Shown: positions 1 through 11,470, counted from the first letter of the stretch. The stretch: 53,526 bases of DNA from Alphaproteobacteria bacterium (GCA_028278105.1 JANQEX010000030.1:1-53526), one strand, 5' to 3'. The notes: generated by a model not told the origin, from the letters alone. Numbers and translations: made by a program.

Positions 1-68
1 TCCATCAGGCGCGCGAGCTGGGCGCGGCTTTCGATGGGCGTGAAGTCTTCGGCGGCGGCAGCGGGCAT
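1..68 (-). CDS. gshA: Glutamate-cysteine ligase, N-terminal fragment (partial)
   Basis: Only the first 22 codons lie in the window; the gene runs off the left edge. The peptide starts MPAAAAEDFTPIESRAQL, and the TPIESR-x-x-L segment is typical of the N terminus of the alphaproteobacterial glutamate-cysteine ligase, which makes gamma-glutamylcysteine for glutathione in the cytosol. It lies 76 bp downstream of rsmE on the same strand, a pairing common in Alphaproteobacteria and the main support for the call. No clear Shine-Dalgarno sequence precedes the ATG. The identification rests on few residues, so it is moderate. Confidence 0.6.
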   Translation of the reverse strand, partial: MPAAAAEDFTPIESRAQLARLM

Positions 69-92
69 GCGGAAGGAGTGATGCAATGATAA

Positions 93-118
93 AGTGAAAA
101 GTGAAGCGTGAAGAGTGA
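93..118 (+). repeat. Short array of AGTGAAR heptamers
   Basis: Between gshA and rsmE are consecutive 7-bp units of the form AGTGAAR (one variant, GCGTGAA). The same unit recurs at 6407-6446, 6508-6556 (reverse complement), 13786-13905 and 28925-29561. Here there is only one orientation and no facing inverted array. It lies in a spacer between two co-directional genes. Confidence 0.7.
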
Positions 119-144
119 ACAAGGAACCGGCTTGTCTTGAGATT

Positions 145-897
145 CTATTCTGATTTCTGGTTTCCGGCTTCCGGTTTCCGGTTCCAGTCGCCCCAGGCGG
201 CCTGCGCCAGGGCCAGGGCCGCGATGGATGCCGTGTCGGCGCGCAGAAGGCGGGGACCAAGGCGCACCGGATGGATATAGGGCCTTGCCCGCAATTCGCC
301 AAATTCTTCTTCCGTGAAGCCTCCTTCCGGTCCCGTCATGACTGCCAGGCTGCCGGTTTTCAGGCTTTTGACCGCTTCCAGGAAAGGCCTGGCCTCGCCC
401 GCCTCGGCGCAGAGCAGAAGGGGCCGGGCGGCGTCCCAGCCATCCAGGAGACGAAGAAGCGGCTGGGCCTGCGCGACGTCCGGCACGGTAAGACGGCCGC
501 ATTGCTCGGAAGCCTCAATGGCAATCGCGCGATAGCGGTCAACCGGAACGCGGGGAATGACCGTGCGTTGCGTGGTAACGGGAAGCAGACGGGACACGCC
601 AAGCTCGCTCGCTTTTTCGACGGCCAGATCGCCATGCCCCCGCTTGATGGGGGCGAAGGCCAGCCACAGATCGGGGCCGGAGGCCTGGGGCCGTGTCTGC
701 TCGCGCACCTGCAAAAAAGAGGCCCCTTTTTCAAGCCGCTGCACCACCGCGTGCCATTCCCCGTCGCGGCCGTTGAAAAGCAAAAGAGGTTCCCCCGCCG
801 CGAGGCGCATGACATGGGCCAGATAATGATGGCGCGCGTCGCCCAGCGCTATCGTGGCGCCGGCATCGAGGCTGTCTTCGACAAAAAGGCGGAGCAT
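145..897 (-). CDS. rsmE: 16S rRNA (uracil1498-N3)-methyltransferase RsmE
   Basis: RsmE methylates N3 of U1498 in 16S rRNA using S-adenosylmethionine and belongs to the SPOUT fold. The protein begins MLRLFVEDSL, has the early ALGDARHHYLAHVMRL segment of the N-terminal PUA-like domain, and near the C terminus the SAM-knot motifs MTGPEGGFTEEEF and LGPRLLRADTA. The ATG at 897 is chosen because family members start at this point; the upstream in-frame codons (FDPFDPIDPFD) are a translation of a DNA repeat. The last residues, about NRKPEAGNQKSE, lie beyond the usual C terminus and come from a YCRGAAR-type repeat also found in rplV. It is followed by gshA. Confidence 0.93.
   Translation of the reverse strand: MLRLFVEDSLDAGATIALGDARHHYLAHVMRLAAGEPLLLFNGRDGEWHAVVQRLEKGASFLQVREQTRPQASGPDLWLAFAPIKRGHGDLAVEKASELGVSRLLPVTTQRTVIPRVPVDRYRAIAIEASEQCGRLTVPDVAQAQPLLRLLDGWDAARPLLLCAEAGEARPFLEAVKSLKTGSLAVMTGPEGGFTEEEFGELRARPYIHPVRLGPRLLRADTASIAALALAQAAWGDWNRKPEAGNQKSE
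151..186 (-). repeat. YCRGAAR heptamer array forming the RsmE tail
   Basis: Read on the minus strand, this stretch is a run of 7-bp units such as CCGGAAA, CCGGAAG and CCAGAAA. About 31 bp matches positions 9877-9908, inside the 3' end of rplV, with one mismatch. It encodes the extra C-terminal residues of RsmE. Two unrelated genes therefore end in the same short repeat family. Confidence 0.75.
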
Positions 898-903
898 GAA
901 GGA

Positions 904-1031
904 GGGTCGATCAAAAGGGTCGATAGGGTCAAAAGGGTCGAAGGTAAAAAGCAAGTTTTGCAATTTTGGTTAAGAGTTACAACGCCTCACGTTTTGACCC
1001 CTTGTTCCGACCCTCTTTTCGACCCTCTTGC
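904..1031. repeat. Inverted arrays of GGGTCGA-type units
   Basis: Units GGGTCGA separated by TCAAAA or TAGGGTCAAAA occupy 904-945, and reverse-complement units (GACCC, TCGACCC, CCGACCC) occupy 992-1031. The arrays can pair in several registers. They lie in the divergent spacer between rsmE and the str operon, upstream of the predicted rpsL promoter, so they are more likely in the rsmE 5' region or DNA-level elements than a terminator for rpsL. The rest of 898-1293 holds the promoter and an rpsL leader of roughly 210 nt with no ORF I trust. Confidence 0.65.
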
Positions 1032-1047
1032 CCCTTCATTTACATGC

Positions 1048-1076
1048 TTGACGCCCACAAGCCGAATCCCTAGTAT
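1048..1076 (+). promoter_or_regulatory. Predicted strong sigma-70 promoter of the str operon
   Basis: TTGACG at 1048-1053, a 17-bp spacer and TAGTAT at 1071-1076 make a good housekeeping promoter, preceded by CATGC and embedded in CTTGAC as in many alphaproteobacterial ribosomal promoters. It would start transcription near 1083 and give a long leader before rpsL. rpoC is not immediately upstream because rsmE is divergent, so the str operon needs its own promoter here. This is predicted from sequence only. Confidence 0.6.
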
Positions 1077-1293
1077 CCGCCCGCTTTTGAGGTTTCCTTA
1101 AGGGCTCTGAACGCGGGTCAGGATGTGCTGATCCAAATCCGCAGGGCATGATTTTCGAGAGAAGGCGCGGGAGCCGTTGCGGTCTTCCGTTTCTCTCCAC
1201 CAAGTCCGGAACAGCCACGCGCTTCCGGCGTTTTTGTTTTGTGGATTGCGCGAATGACCGCGCGAATTTTTTTGAAGGTTGGGTAACGAAGAA

Positions 1294-1665
1294 ATGCCGA
1301 CGATCAACCAGCTCATCCGCAAGAAGCGGACCGCGCCCGGCGCGCGCGACAAGGTGCCGGCGCTGAAGCGGTGCCCGCAAAAGCGCGGCGTGTGCACGCG
1401 CGTCTACACCACCACGCCCAAGAAGCCGAACTCGGCCCTGCGCAAGGTGGCCCGCGTGCGCCTGACCAACGGCTTCGAGGTTATCAGCTACATTCCGGGC
1501 GAAAAGCACAACCTTCAGGAGCACTCCGTGGTGATGATCCGCGGCGGCCGCGTGAAGGACCTTCCCGGCGTGCGCTATCACATCATCCGCGGCACGCTGG
1601 ATACGCAGGGCGTCACGGCCCGCCGCCAGCGCCGCAGCAAATACGGCGCGAAACGGCCGAAATGA
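1294..1665 (+). CDS. rpsL: 30S ribosomal protein S12
   Basis: S12 lies at the decoding centre of the small subunit. The protein is 123 residues starting [10 protein letters not shown], with the conserved [11 protein letters not shown] and [10 protein letters not shown] blocks that contact A-site rRNA and carry streptomycin-resistance positions. The ATG at 1294 is preferred over an upstream in-frame ATG at 1279 because all S12 proteins start at MPTI. It is the first gene of the str cluster, followed by rpsG after a 153-bp spacer. Confidence 0.98.
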   Translation: MPTINQLIRKKRTAPGARDKVPALKRCPQKRGVCTRVYTTTPKKPNSALRKVARVRLTNGFEVISYIPGEKHNLQEHSVVMIRGGRVKDLPGVRYHIIRGTLDTQGVTARRQRRSKYGAKRPK

Positions 1666-1671
1666 GGGCTT

Positions 1672-1728
1672 TTCCTGCCGAGCGGAGCGAAGCTGGAAAA
1701 ACCCCGTCCCGGCGAAAGCCGGGATCCA
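1672..1728 (+). repeat. Palindromic spacer repeats between rpsL and rpsG
   Basis: The spacer contains the perfect palindrome TCCCGGCGAAAGCCGGGA at 1707-1724, preceded by a GGCTTTTCC...GGAAAAACC inverted pair. A similar CCCCGGCGAAAGCCGGGG sequence is at about 14604-14621. Elements like this are common dispersed palindromes in alphaproteobacterial genomes. Downstream, about 1760-1810 repeats CGAGATT three times. No gene is visible in the spacer. Confidence 0.6.
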
Positions 1729-1818
1729 GAAAAGAAGAGAACGGGAAACAGGTTACGAAAAGCCAATTACGAGATTAAACACGAACGAGATTGAACGCGA
1801 GATTGTCAGGAAAATCCC

Positions 1819-2295
1819 ATGTCACGCCGTCACAGAGCCGAGAAACGCGAAATCCTGCCCGATCCCAAATTCGGCGATCTGGTGCTGGGCAAGTTCATGA
1901 ACGTCCTGATGTTTCAGGGCAAGAAATCGGTGGCCGAGCGCATCGTCTATGGCGCGCTCGACAAGATTACCAAGGTGCTCAAAGGCGCCGAAAACGCGCT
2001 GGAGCTTTTCCACAAGGCGCTCAACAATGTGCGCCCCTATCTGGAAGTGCGCTCGCGCCGGGTGGGCGGCGCCACCTATCAGGTGCCGGTCGACGTGCGC
2101 CCGGAGCGCGGCGTGGCGCTGGCCATGCGCTGGCTCATCAAGGCGGCCCGCGCGCGCGGCGAGAAGACCATGATCGATCGCCTGGCCGGCGAGATTCTGG
2201 ACGCCCTCAACAACCGCGGCGGCGCCATCAAGAAGCGCGAGGACACCCACCGCATGGCCGAGGCCAACAAGGCCTTCGCCCATTACCGCTGGTGA
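1819..2295 (+). CDS. rpsG: 30S ribosomal protein S7
   Basis: S7 nucleates assembly of the 30S head by binding the 3' major domain of 16S rRNA. The product has 158 residues, the usual length, starting [12 protein letters not shown], with the diagnostic [32 protein letters not shown] and [13 protein letters not shown] segments. An AGGAAAA sequence lies just upstream of the ATG. It is followed after 21 bp by fusA in the usual str order. Confidence 0.98.
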   Translation: MSRRHRAEKREILPDPKFGDLVLGKFMNVLMFQGKKSVAERIVYGALDKITKVLKGAENALELFHKALNNVRPYLEVRSRRVGGATYQVPVDVRPERGVALAMRWLIKAARARGEKTMIDRLAGEILDALNNRGGAIKKREDTHRMAEANKAFAHYRW

Positions 2296-2316
2296 GGAAT
2301 TTTTCAGGAACGCATC

Positions 2317-4395
<2,079 letters not shown>

Positions 4396-4478
4396 GGTAC
4401 GAAGGTGCGAGGGTTCGTGGGTTCGCGGTTTGTTTGTCACCTCGCACCCTCGAACCCCCGGACCCGCGAACCCAGGGG
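4396..4478 (+). repeat. Inverted GGGTTCGN octamer arrays between fusA and tuf
   Basis: Immediately after the fusA stop, units of about 8 bp (AGGTGCGA, GGGTTCGT, GGGTTCGC) are followed by a TTTGTTTGTCA loop and reverse-complement units (TCGCACCC, TCGAACCC, GCGAACCC). Because the units are nearly alike, the two arms can pair in several registers. In the mRNA this would be a strong hairpin between fusA and tuf. Similar arrays lie at 15113-15199, 15823-15907 and 23927-24000. Confidence 0.7.
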
Positions 4479-4509
4479 TGAAAAACAGGGCTCAAAAGAG
4501 GAGTAACAC

Positions 4510-5697
<1,188 letters not shown>

Positions 5698-5710
5698 ATG
5701 ACGTTTGGGT

Positions 5711-6056
5711 CCGGGCCGTCCGGTTTTTTCGCCGGACGTCCGGCCGGGTTCAGCAAAGAGGTTCAACGGCCTCATGACGGAGACGGGGGAATTTCCGCCA
5801 CGTCCGTCAGGGCTGGAGGTTTTTGAATGGAACAAGGCGCTTTTGGCAGGTAAGAGGTCAGTTTGGATAAATCACCCCCGCCCCCGCTTTCGCGGGGACA
5901 AACTCCGGCGGGGGTCCCAGGTGTTTTCTATAAAACAAATGGGATGCCCGCCTTCGCGGGCATGAATATAAAGGCAAACGGACCCGCTACCTTTTGGCGC
6001 AACATCTTATCTCCTCCCAAAGGGAGGGGTGAGAAGATTGCGCCGCGTGAGGCGGC
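5711..6056 (+). repeat. Cluster of unlike palindromes in the tuf-rpsJ spacer
   Basis: The 393-bp gap 5698-6090 has no credible gene. It holds a string of palindromes: CCGG-rich arms at 5711-5723/5732-5748 with a T6 loop, CCCCGC...GCGGGG near 5875-5917, ATGCCCGCCTTCGCGGGCAT at 5944-5963 (nearly the same at 10786-10805), CCTCCCAAAGGGAGG at 6013-6027, and GCCGC...GCGGC near 6041-6056. The first could slow transcription after tuf. The others look like dispersed palindromic repeats packed into one spacer. Confidence 0.6.
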
Positions 6057-6090
6057 TTTTTCCAGGGTTGTTCAGGAAAGGCGAAGAGCC

Positions 6091-6405
6091 ATGGATGCAC
6101 AGGTTATCCGCATACGCCTCAAGGCGTTCGACCATCGCGTGCTCGACACGTCGGTGAGCGAGATCGTCAGCACCGCCAAGCGCACCGGCGCGTCGGTGCG
6201 CGGGCCGATCCCGCTGCCCACGCGCTTCGAGCGCTTCACGGTCAACCGCGGCCCGCATGTGGACAAGAAATCGCGCGAGCAGTTCGAAATCCGCACGCAC
6301 AAGCGCCTTCTGGACATTCTGGAAGCCACGCCGCAGACGATTGACGCGCTGATGAAGCTCGACCTCGCAGCCGGCGTGGATGTGGAGATCAAGTTGCAGG
6401 GTTGA
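6091..6405 (+). CDS. rpsJ: 30S ribosomal protein S10 (NusE)
   Basis: S10 belongs to the 30S head and also acts as NusE in antitermination complexes. The 104-residue product starts [19 protein letters not shown] and contains [29 protein letters not shown] (quoted here only as landmarks GPIPLPT and [13 protein letters not shown]). The longer in-frame reading upstream covers palindromic repeats and is not coding; GCGAAGAGCC precedes the chosen ATG. It heads the S10 cluster. Confidence 0.97.
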   Translation: MDAQVIRIRLKAFDHRVLDTSVSEIVSTAKRTGASVRGPIPLPTRFERFTVNRGPHVDKKSREQFEIRTHKRLLDILEATPQTIDALMKLDLAAGVDVEIKLQG

Positions 6406-6406
6406 G

Positions 6407-6556
6407 TGGGAAGTGAAGAGTGAAAAGTGAAGGGTGAAGAGTGAAAAGGAGGGGTTGAGGATTGGAATGGAATGAAGATGAAGAACCGGCGCCGTCGCGG
6501 CGGCAAGCCCTTTTCACTCTTCACTTTTCACTCTTCACTCCGGTCACCCTTCACTC
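6407..6556 (+). repeat. Inverted AGTGAAR heptamer arrays between rpsJ and rplC
   Basis: Units AGTGGGA, AGTGAAG, AGTGAAA, AGTGAAG, GGTGAAG, AGTGAAA lie in register at 6407-6446. About 60 bp later (6508-6556) the reverse complement CTTTTCACTCTTCACTTTTC continues the same 7-bp period. The arms can form a long hairpin just upstream of the rplC ribosome binding site (AGGAAACGAG), so the structure could affect rplC translation or mRNA processing. Confidence 0.75.
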
Positions 6557-6570
6557 CGAAAGGAAACGAG

Positions 6571-7353
6571 ATGCGTACCGGAGTATTGGCAGAAAAGGTC
6601 GGGATGACCAAAATTTTCGACGCCGAGGGGCGTCATGTGCCCGTGACCGTCCTGAAAATGGACGGCTGCGCGGTGGTCGCCGTCCGCAGCCCGGAAAAAA
6701 ACGGCTATGCCGCCGTGCAGCTCGGCTATGGCGCGGTTAAGGCCAGGAATGTCGGCAAGGCGCTCCGGGGCCATTTCGCAAAGGCGGGCGTCGAGCCGCG
6801 CCGGAAGCTGGCCGAATTCCGCGTCTCGGAAGACGCGCTGCTGGAGGTGGGGGCCGAGCTTTCGCCGTCGCATTTCGTGCCGGGCCAGTTCGTGGACGTG
6901 ACCGGCGCCACCATCGGCAAGGGCTTTGCCGGCGTCATCAAGCGCCATCATTTCGGCGGGCTTCCGGCCAGCCACGGCGTGTCGATCTCGCACCGCTCGC
7001 ACGGCTCCACCGGCAACCGCCAGGATCCCGGCCGCGTCTTCAAGAACAAGAAAATGGCCGGGCATCTCGGCGATGCGCGCCGCACGATCCCCAATCTTTC
7101 CGTGGTGTCGGTGGATGCGGACAGCGGGCTTCTGTTCGTGCGCGGCGCGGTGCCCGGTTGCGAAGGATCGTTCGTGAGGGTGCGCGACGCGGCGAAGAAG
7201 GCCCTGCCCAAGGACGCGCCGTTTCCCGCCGGCCTGCGCGAGAAAAGTGAAAAAGCCGAAGTCTCTGCCGCGGCCGCGGCCGAAAGCGCGCCCGCGCTTG
7301 AAGCCGGAGCGCAAGGGGCCGGAACAGAAGGGGCCGGGGCGAAAAAGGAATAG
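6571..7353 (+). CDS. rplC: 50S ribosomal protein L3
   Basis: L3 is an early assembly protein with an extension reaching the peptidyl transferase centre. The start [17 protein letters not shown] is canonical and follows AAAGGAAACG. The core includes [34 protein letters not shown] (landmarks) and the C-terminal GSFVRVRDA. After about residue 215 there is a low-complexity Ala/Glu/Gly-rich tail ([20 protein letters not shown]...) that extends past the usual L3 end, giving 260 residues; such tails occur in some Alphaproteobacteria. Confidence 0.97.
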   Translation: MRTGVLAEKVGMTKIFDAEGRHVPVTVLKMDGCAVVAVRSPEKNGYAAVQLGYGAVKARNVGKALRGHFAKAGVEPRRKLAEFRVSEDALLEVGAELSPSHFVPGQFVDVTGATIGKGFAGVIKRHHFGGLPASHGVSISHRSHGSTGNRQDPGRVFKNKKMAGHLGDARRTIPNLSVVSVDADSGLLFVRGAVPGCEGSFVRVRDAAKKALPKDAPFPAGLREKSEKAEVSAAAAAESAPALEAGAQGAGTEGAGAKKE

Positions 7354-7356
7354 GCC

Positions 7357-7998
7357 ATGACCAGCATCAAAGCCAAAATCATCAATCTGGAGAACAGGCC
7401 GGTGGGCGAGTTGGATCTCGCGCCGGAGGTTTTCGGCGTGAAGGTCCGCGCGGATCTTCTGGCCCGCGCCATCCAGTGGCAGCGCGACAAGCGCCGCGCC
7501 GGCACGCACAAGGTCAAGCAGATCGGCGAGATAAGAGGCACCACCAGGAAGCCCTATAGCCAGAAAGGCACCGGCAACGCGCGCCAGGGCAGTTTGCGCT
7601 CGCCGCAGTTCCGCACGGGCGCGGTGATCTTCGGCCCCGTGGTGCGCAGCCATGCCACCCGCCTCAACAAGAAGGTGCGCGCGCAGGCCCTGTGCTGCGC
7701 CCTTTCCTCGAAGCGGGAGGAGGGCAAGCTGGTGGTGCTGGACGCCGCGAAGGCGGACGCCATCAAGACCAAGGCGGCGGCCGCGGCGCTGAACAGGATC
7801 GCGGGCCGGGCGTCGGTGCTGATTATCGACGGCGCCAATCCCGACGAAAACTTCGCCAAAAGCGTGCGCAACCTGCGCGCCGTGGACCTGTTGCCCGAAC
7901 AGGGCGCCAATGTGTACGACATCATGCGCCGCGAGGTTCTGGTGCTGACCCGGAACGCGGTCGAGCAGCTTTCCGGGCGCCTGAAGGAGGCCGTCTGA
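7357..7998 (+). CDS. rplD: 50S ribosomal protein L4
   Basis: L4 binds 23S rRNA domain I and lines the exit tunnel with L22. The 213-residue product has [34 protein letters not shown] (landmarks [11 protein letters not shown]), the tunnel loop region, and the C-terminal [21 protein letters not shown]. It starts three bases after the rplC stop and overlaps rplW by one base (TGATG). Confidence 0.97.
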   Translation: MTSIKAKIINLENRPVGELDLAPEVFGVKVRADLLARAIQWQRDKRRAGTHKVKQIGEIRGTTRKPYSQKGTGNARQGSLRSPQFRTGAVIFGPVVRSHATRLNKKVRAQALCCALSSKREEGKLVVLDAAKADAIKTKAAAAALNRIAGRASVLIIDGANPDENFAKSVRNLRAVDLLPEQGANVYDIMRREVLVLTRNAVEQLSGRLKEAV

Positions 7999-8342
7999 TG
8001 TTCAAGCCGAAGAAACCCGCCGCGAAGAAGGACGAAACCGCGCCCGCCGCGCCGAAGCCGCGCGACTACGCCGCCATCATCCGCCCGATGATCACCGAAA
8101 AGGCCACCGGCGTCTCCGCCCATGGCCAGGTGGTGTTCGAGGTGGCGCTTTCCGCCACCCGGCAGGATGTGAAGAACGCCATCCAGAGCCTGTTCAAGGT
8201 CAAGGTGGTGGGCGTCAACACCCTGCGCCGCAAGGGCAAGACCAAAAATTTCCGCGGACGGTCCGCGCGCCGCGCCGATATCAAGCTGGCCTATGTCACC
8301 CTGGCGGAAGGCCAGAACATCGACGTTTCGGCGGGCATCTAG
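7998..8342 (+). CDS. rplW: 50S ribosomal protein L23
   Basis: L23 lies at the tunnel exit and docks SRP, trigger factor and the translocon. The 114-residue protein has the conserved [26 protein letters not shown] and [14 protein letters not shown] elements. The first 25 residues, rich in Lys, Pro and Ala, are an N-terminal extension compared with the roughly 97-residue form. The ATG at 7998 overlaps the rplD stop, indicating translational coupling. Confidence 0.96.
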   Translation: MFKPKKPAAKKDETAPAAPKPRDYAAIIRPMITEKATGVSAHGQVVFEVALSATRQDVKNAIQSLFKVKVVGVNTLRRKGKTKNFRGRSARRADIKLAYVTLAEGQNIDVSAGI

Positions 8343-8366
8343 GAGCAGAATCAGGGAACGGGAATC

Positions 8367-9203
8367 ATGGCGCTCAAGACTTTCAAACCGGCAAGCCCCG
8401 GACTCCGCACGCTGGTGCTGGTCGATAAAAGCGAGCTTTGGAAAGGCCGTCCCGTGAAGGGATTGACCGAAGGCCTGCGCAAGGCCGGCGGCCGCAACAA
8501 TACCGGCCGCATCACCGTGCGCCATGCCGGCGGCGGGCACAAGAGGCTTTACCGCAAGGTGGACTTCAAGCGCGGCATCCGCGACGCGGAGGGCACGGTC
8601 GTGCGCCTGGAATATGATCCCAACCGCACGGCGTTCATCGCGCTGGTCGATTACGGCGACGGCCGGATGAGCTATATCCTCGCCCCGCAGCGCCTGAAGG
8701 CGGGCGACACGGTGATGGCCGGCGCCCGGACCGACGTCAAGCCCGGCAACGCCATGCCGCTGAAGAACATGCCCATGGGCACCATCATCCACAATGTGGA
8801 GATGCGTCCCGGCAAGGGCGGGCAGCTTGTGCGTTCGGCCGGCGGCTATGCCCAGCTCGTGGCGCGCGACAGCGGCCGGGCGCAGATCAAGCTGGCCTCA
8901 GGCGAGGTCCGCCTGGTGCATGAGGACTGCATGGCCACCATCGGCGCGGTGTCGAATCCCGATCACGTCAACGTCGCGCTCGGCAAGGCCGGGCGCAAGC
9001 GCTGGATGGGCGTGCGCCCCACCGTGCGCGGCGTGGTGATGAACCCCATCGACCATCCGCATGGCGGCGGCGAAGGCCGCACCTCCGGCGGCCGCCACCC
9101 CGTGACCCCCTGGGGCAAGGGCACCAAGGGCACCAAGACCCGCAAGAACAAGCGCACCGACCGGATGATCCTCGTGCGGCGCAAGAAGAAGAAATCCCGG
9201 TAG
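8367..9203 (+). CDS. rplB: 50S ribosomal protein L2
   Basis: L2 helps subunit association and shapes the peptidyl transferase centre. The 278-residue product begins [20 protein letters not shown], carries RKVDFKRG and the RNA-binding core, and has the [20 protein letters not shown] loop with the conserved histidine close to the catalytic site. The tail is [19 protein letters not shown]. Length and position are standard. Confidence 0.98.
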   Translation: MALKTFKPASPGLRTLVLVDKSELWKGRPVKGLTEGLRKAGGRNNTGRITVRHAGGGHKRLYRKVDFKRGIRDAEGTVVRLEYDPNRTAFIALVDYGDGRMSYILAPQRLKAGDTVMAGARTDVKPGNAMPLKNMPMGTIIHNVEMRPGKGGQLVRSAGGYAQLVARDSGRAQIKLASGEVRLVHEDCMATIGAVSNPDHVNVALGKAGRKRWMGVRPTVRGVVMNPIDHPHGGGEGRTSGGRHPVTPWGKGTKGTKTRKNKRTDRMILVRRKKKKSR

Positions 9204-9217
9204 AGGAGAAGGCTCTT

Positions 9218-9502
9218 ATGGCACGCTCAGTCTGGAAAGGCCCGTTCGTGGACGGGTATTTGCTCAAGAAGGCCGACAAGGTTCGCGCCTCGGGCCGTCA
9301 TGACATCATCAAGACATGGTCGCGGCGCTCCACGATCCTGCCGCAGTTCGTGGGCCTGACCTTTGCCGTCCATAACGGCCACAAGTTCCTCCCCGTGTCG
9401 GTGACCGAGAACATGATCGGCCACAAGTTCGGGGAGTTCGCCCCCACGCGCGTTTTCGTCGCGCATGGCGGCTCCGACAGGAAAACCGAGGAAAGGAAGT
9501 AG
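9218..9502 (+). CDS. rpsS: 30S ribosomal protein S19
   Basis: S19 sits in the 30S head and touches the A-site tRNA. The 94-residue protein begins [16 protein letters not shown] and has [39 protein letters not shown] and [10 protein letters not shown] in sequence. It starts 14 bp after rplB with GAGGAGAAGG as ribosome binding site. Standard in every respect. Confidence 0.98.
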   Translation: MARSVWKGPFVDGYLLKKADKVRASGRHDIIKTWSRRSTILPQFVGLTFAVHNGHKFLPVSVTENMIGHKFGEFAPTRVFVAHGGSDRKTEERK

Positions 9503-9509
9503 GCCCGCC

Positions 9510-9971
9510 ATGGGAAAACAGGCCAATCCGCGCAAGGTGAAGGACAACGAGGCGCTGGCGATTGCCCGCACCCTGCGCACCAGCCCGCGCAAGCTTAATC
9601 TCGTGGCGCGGCTCATCCGCGGTTGCAAGGTGGGCGAGGCGCTGCGGCGGCTCAGCTTCGACAAGCACCGCATGGCGCTTGAGGTGAAGAAGGTTTTGCA
9701 ATCGGCGGTGGCGAATGCCGAGAACAACCACCAGCTCGACGTCGACCGTCTGGTCGTGGCCGAGGCCTCGGTGGGCCGCGCCTTTGTCATGCGCCGCTAC
9801 CATGCCCGCGCGCGCGGCCGCGGCGCGCCGGTGGAAAAGCCGTTTTCAAACCTGCGCATGGTGGTGCGCGAGGAGGACCGGAAACCGGAAGCCAGAAACC
9901 AGAAATCAGAAACCAGAAGTCGGAAGTCAGAAAAGAAGAAGAAAACGGAAAACCGGAAAAAGGACGTGTAA
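9510..9971 (+). CDS. rplV: 50S ribosomal protein L22 with repeat-derived C-terminal tail
   Basis: L22 spans the large subunit and its beta hairpin lines the exit tunnel. The start [20 protein letters not shown] follows GGAAAGGAAGTAGG. The family core includes [29 protein letters not shown] and [25 protein letters not shown]. The core ends near residue 122 (VVREE). About 30 further residues, almost all Lys, Arg, Glu, Ser and Asn, are encoded by YCRGAAR heptamer repeats (9877-9955). The tail is therefore likely a repeat expansion into the 3' end of the gene, probably surface-exposed. Confidence 0.96.
   Translation: MGKQANPRKVKDNEALAIARTLRTSPRKLNLVARLIRGCKVGEALRRLSFDKHRMALEVKKVLQSAVANAENNHQLDVDRLVVAEASVGRAFVMRRYHARARGRGAPVEKPFSNLRMVVREEDRKPEARNQKSETRSRKSEKKKKTENRKKDV
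9877..9955 (+). repeat. YCRGAAR heptamer array inside the 3' end of rplV
   Basis: In register: CCGGAAA, CCGGAAG, CCAGAAA, CCAGAAA, TCAGAAA, CCAGAAG, TCGGAAG, TCAGAAA, then degenerate AAGAAGAAGAAAACGG. Since 7 is not a multiple of 3, successive units are read in different frames and give a mixed charged tail. The first ~31 bp nearly equal the array at 151-186 in rsmE. Confidence 0.8.
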
Positions 9972-9972
9972 C

Positions 9973-10056
9973 ATGGGCCGGAAAGTCAACCCCCGCGAGC
10001 GAGCGGTTGCGCGCAGCGCAGAGCGAGCCGCAATTAAAACGAAAAGGAACTCCTGA
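9973..10056 (+). other. Duplicated rpsC start: 27-codon leader ORF
   Basis: ATGGGCCGGAAAGTCAACCC at 9973 closely matches the real rpsC start ATGGGGCAGAAAGTCAACCC at 10058 (18 of 20 bases). The reading frame gives MGRKVNP followed by about 20 basic residues ([20 protein letters not shown]) and stops at 10056, one base before rpsC. The intervening sequence is a GCGAGCGAGCGG...GCGAGCCGC quasi-palindrome. A GGACG sequence precedes the first ATG and AAAAGGAAC the second, so both starts might be used. The simplest reading is an insertion that copied the 5' end of rpsC. Confidence 0.6.
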
Positions 10057-10057
10057 C

Positions 10058-10738
10058 ATGGGGCAGAAAGTCAACCCCGTCGGCTTGCGCCTCGGCATCA
10101 TCCGCACCTGGGATTCGCGCTGGTTCGCCGGCAAGGATTACGGCGCGCTTTTGCACGAGGATTTCAAGATCCGCGCCTACCTCACCGAGAAGCTGGAGCA
10201 GGCGGGCGTGTCCCGCGTGGTGATTGAGCGCCCGGCGAAAAAGGCGCGCATCACCATTCACTCGGCGCGTCCCGGCGTGGTCATCGGCAAGAAGGGCGCC
10301 GATATCGAAAAGCTGCGGTCCGACATCGGCGGGATGACGTCGTCCGAAGTCAACCTGAACATCGTCGAAATCCGCAAGCCGGAACTGGACGCCAGGCTGG
10401 TCGCCGAAAACATCGCCCAGCAGCTTGAGCGCCGCGTGGCCTTCCGCCGCGCGATGAAACGCGCCGTGCAGTCGGCGCTGCGCCTGGGCGCGCTTGGCAT
10501 CCGCATCAATTGCGGCGGCCGTCTGGGCGGCGCCGAAATCGCCCGCATGGAATGGTACCGCGAAGGCCGCGTGCCCTTGCATACGCTGCGCGCCGACGTC
10601 GATTACGGCACCGCCACCGCCTTCACCACCTATGGCACCTGCGGCGTGAAAGTGTGGATCTTCAAGGGCGAGATTCTCGACCACGACCCCTACGCCATCG
10701 AAAAGCGCCAGGCCGAAGGCGCGCCGCAGCGGACGTGA
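10058..10738 (+). CDS. rpsC: 30S ribosomal protein S3
   Basis: S3 forms part of the mRNA entry channel and helicase activity. The 226-residue product begins [14 protein letters not shown], has the KH-domain signature [14 protein letters not shown] and the C-terminal [32 protein letters not shown] block (landmark [12 protein letters not shown]). The ATG at 10058 is chosen by homology; an imperfect copy of this start lies 85 bp upstream. The final segment [16 protein letters not shown] is typical of alphaproteobacterial S3. Confidence 0.97.
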   Translation: MGQKVNPVGLRLGIIRTWDSRWFAGKDYGALLHEDFKIRAYLTEKLEQAGVSRVVIERPAKKARITIHSARPGVVIGKKGADIEKLRSDIGGMTSSEVNLNIVEIRKPELDARLVAENIAQQLERRVAFRRAMKRAVQSALRLGALGIRINCGGRLGGAEIARMEWYREGRVPLHTLRADVDYGTATAFTTYGTCGVKVWIFKGEILDHDPYAIEKRQAEGAPQRT

Positions 10739-10785
10739 GGAACTGAGGACGGAATGAGAACAAACAATCAAACGAAGGAAACGGG

Positions 10786-10805
10786 ATGCCCGCCTGCGCG
10801 GGCAT
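10786..10805 (+). repeat. Palindrome ATGCCCGC-N4-GCGGGCAT in the rpsC-rplP spacer
   Basis: This perfect 20-bp palindrome differs by one base from the one at 5944-5963 in the tuf-rpsJ spacer. Both are followed by GAA and preceded by GGG. It is a dispersed short palindromic repeat. The 82-bp spacer contains nothing else I recognise. Confidence 0.65.
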
Positions 10806-10820
10806 GAACAAGGCAAGAAA

Positions 10821-11234
10821 ATGTTGCAGCCAAAGAAAACCAAATACCGCAAGGCGCATAAGGGCCGCATTCACGGCGCGGCCCGCAGCGGTTTCACGCT
10901 GGCGTTCGGCTCCTACGGGCTGAAATCGCTGGAGCCGGAGCGCGTCACCGCCCGCCAGATCGAGGCCGCGCGCCGCGCCATCGCCCGCCACATGAAGCGC
11001 CAGGGCCGCGTATGGATCCGCGTGTTTCCCGACGTGCCGGTGTCGACCAAGCCCGCCGAAGTCCGCATGGGGTCCGGCAAGGGCGCGCCCGAATACTGGG
11101 TGACGCGCGTGCATCCCGGCCGCATCCTGTTCGAGATCGACGGCGTGCCGGACGGAATCGCGCGCGAGGCGTTCGCGCTGGCGGCGGCCAAGCTGCCGGT
11201 GAAAACCCGCATCGTCACGCGGCAGGCGGCGTAA
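10821..11234 (+). CDS. rplP: 50S ribosomal protein L16
   Basis: L16 binds near the A-site tRNA and helps organise the peptidyl transferase region. The 137-residue product starts [16 protein letters not shown] and has [25 protein letters not shown] (landmark [12 protein letters not shown]), [21 protein letters not shown] and a terminal KLPVKTRIV. Length is typical. rpmC follows 11 bp later. Confidence 0.98.
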   Translation: MLQPKKTKYRKAHKGRIHGAARSGFTLAFGSYGLKSLEPERVTARQIEAARRAIARHMKRQGRVWIRVFPDVPVSTKPAEVRMGSGKGAPEYWVTRVHPGRILFEIDGVPDGIAREAFALAAAKLPVKTRIVTRQAA

Positions 11235-11245
11235 GGAGAAGGATC

Positions 11246-11470
11246 ATGGCCCCCAAATCAACCCGCGCCAAAATCGGCGATCTTCGCGCCAGGTCCGACA
11301 GCGAGCTGAGGACCCGCCTGGCCGATCTGCGCCGGGAGCAGTTCAACCTTCGCATCCAGAAGGCCACGGGGCAGCTTGCCAACGTGGCGCGGGTGGCGCA
11401 GGTGAAGCGCGAAATCGCGCAGGTGCAGACCTTGCTGGCCGAAATGAAACGCAAGGCAAAAGCGGCTTGA
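11246..11470 (+). CDS. rpmC: 50S ribosomal protein L29
   Basis: L29 is a small helical protein near the exit tunnel. The 74-residue product, starting MAPKSTRAKIGDLRARSDSE, has the conserved LRREQFNLRIQKATGQL helix and ends in a Lys/Ala tail. The ATG follows AAGGAGAAGGATC. Gene order rplP-rpmC-rpsQ is standard. Confidence 0.96.
   Translation: MAPKSTRAKIGDLRARSDSELRTRLADLRREQFNLRIQKATGQLANVARVAQVKREIAQVQTLLAEMKRKAKAA

Noticed and set aside
898-963. Longer RsmE start at 963
   Set aside because: FDPFDPIDPFD is a translation of the GGGTCGA repeat, and RsmE proteins begin at MLRLF.
5698-6090. N-terminal extension of S10 from 5863
   Set aside because: The upstream codons translate palindromic repeats (SPPPPLSRG...) and the standard S10 start is at 6091.
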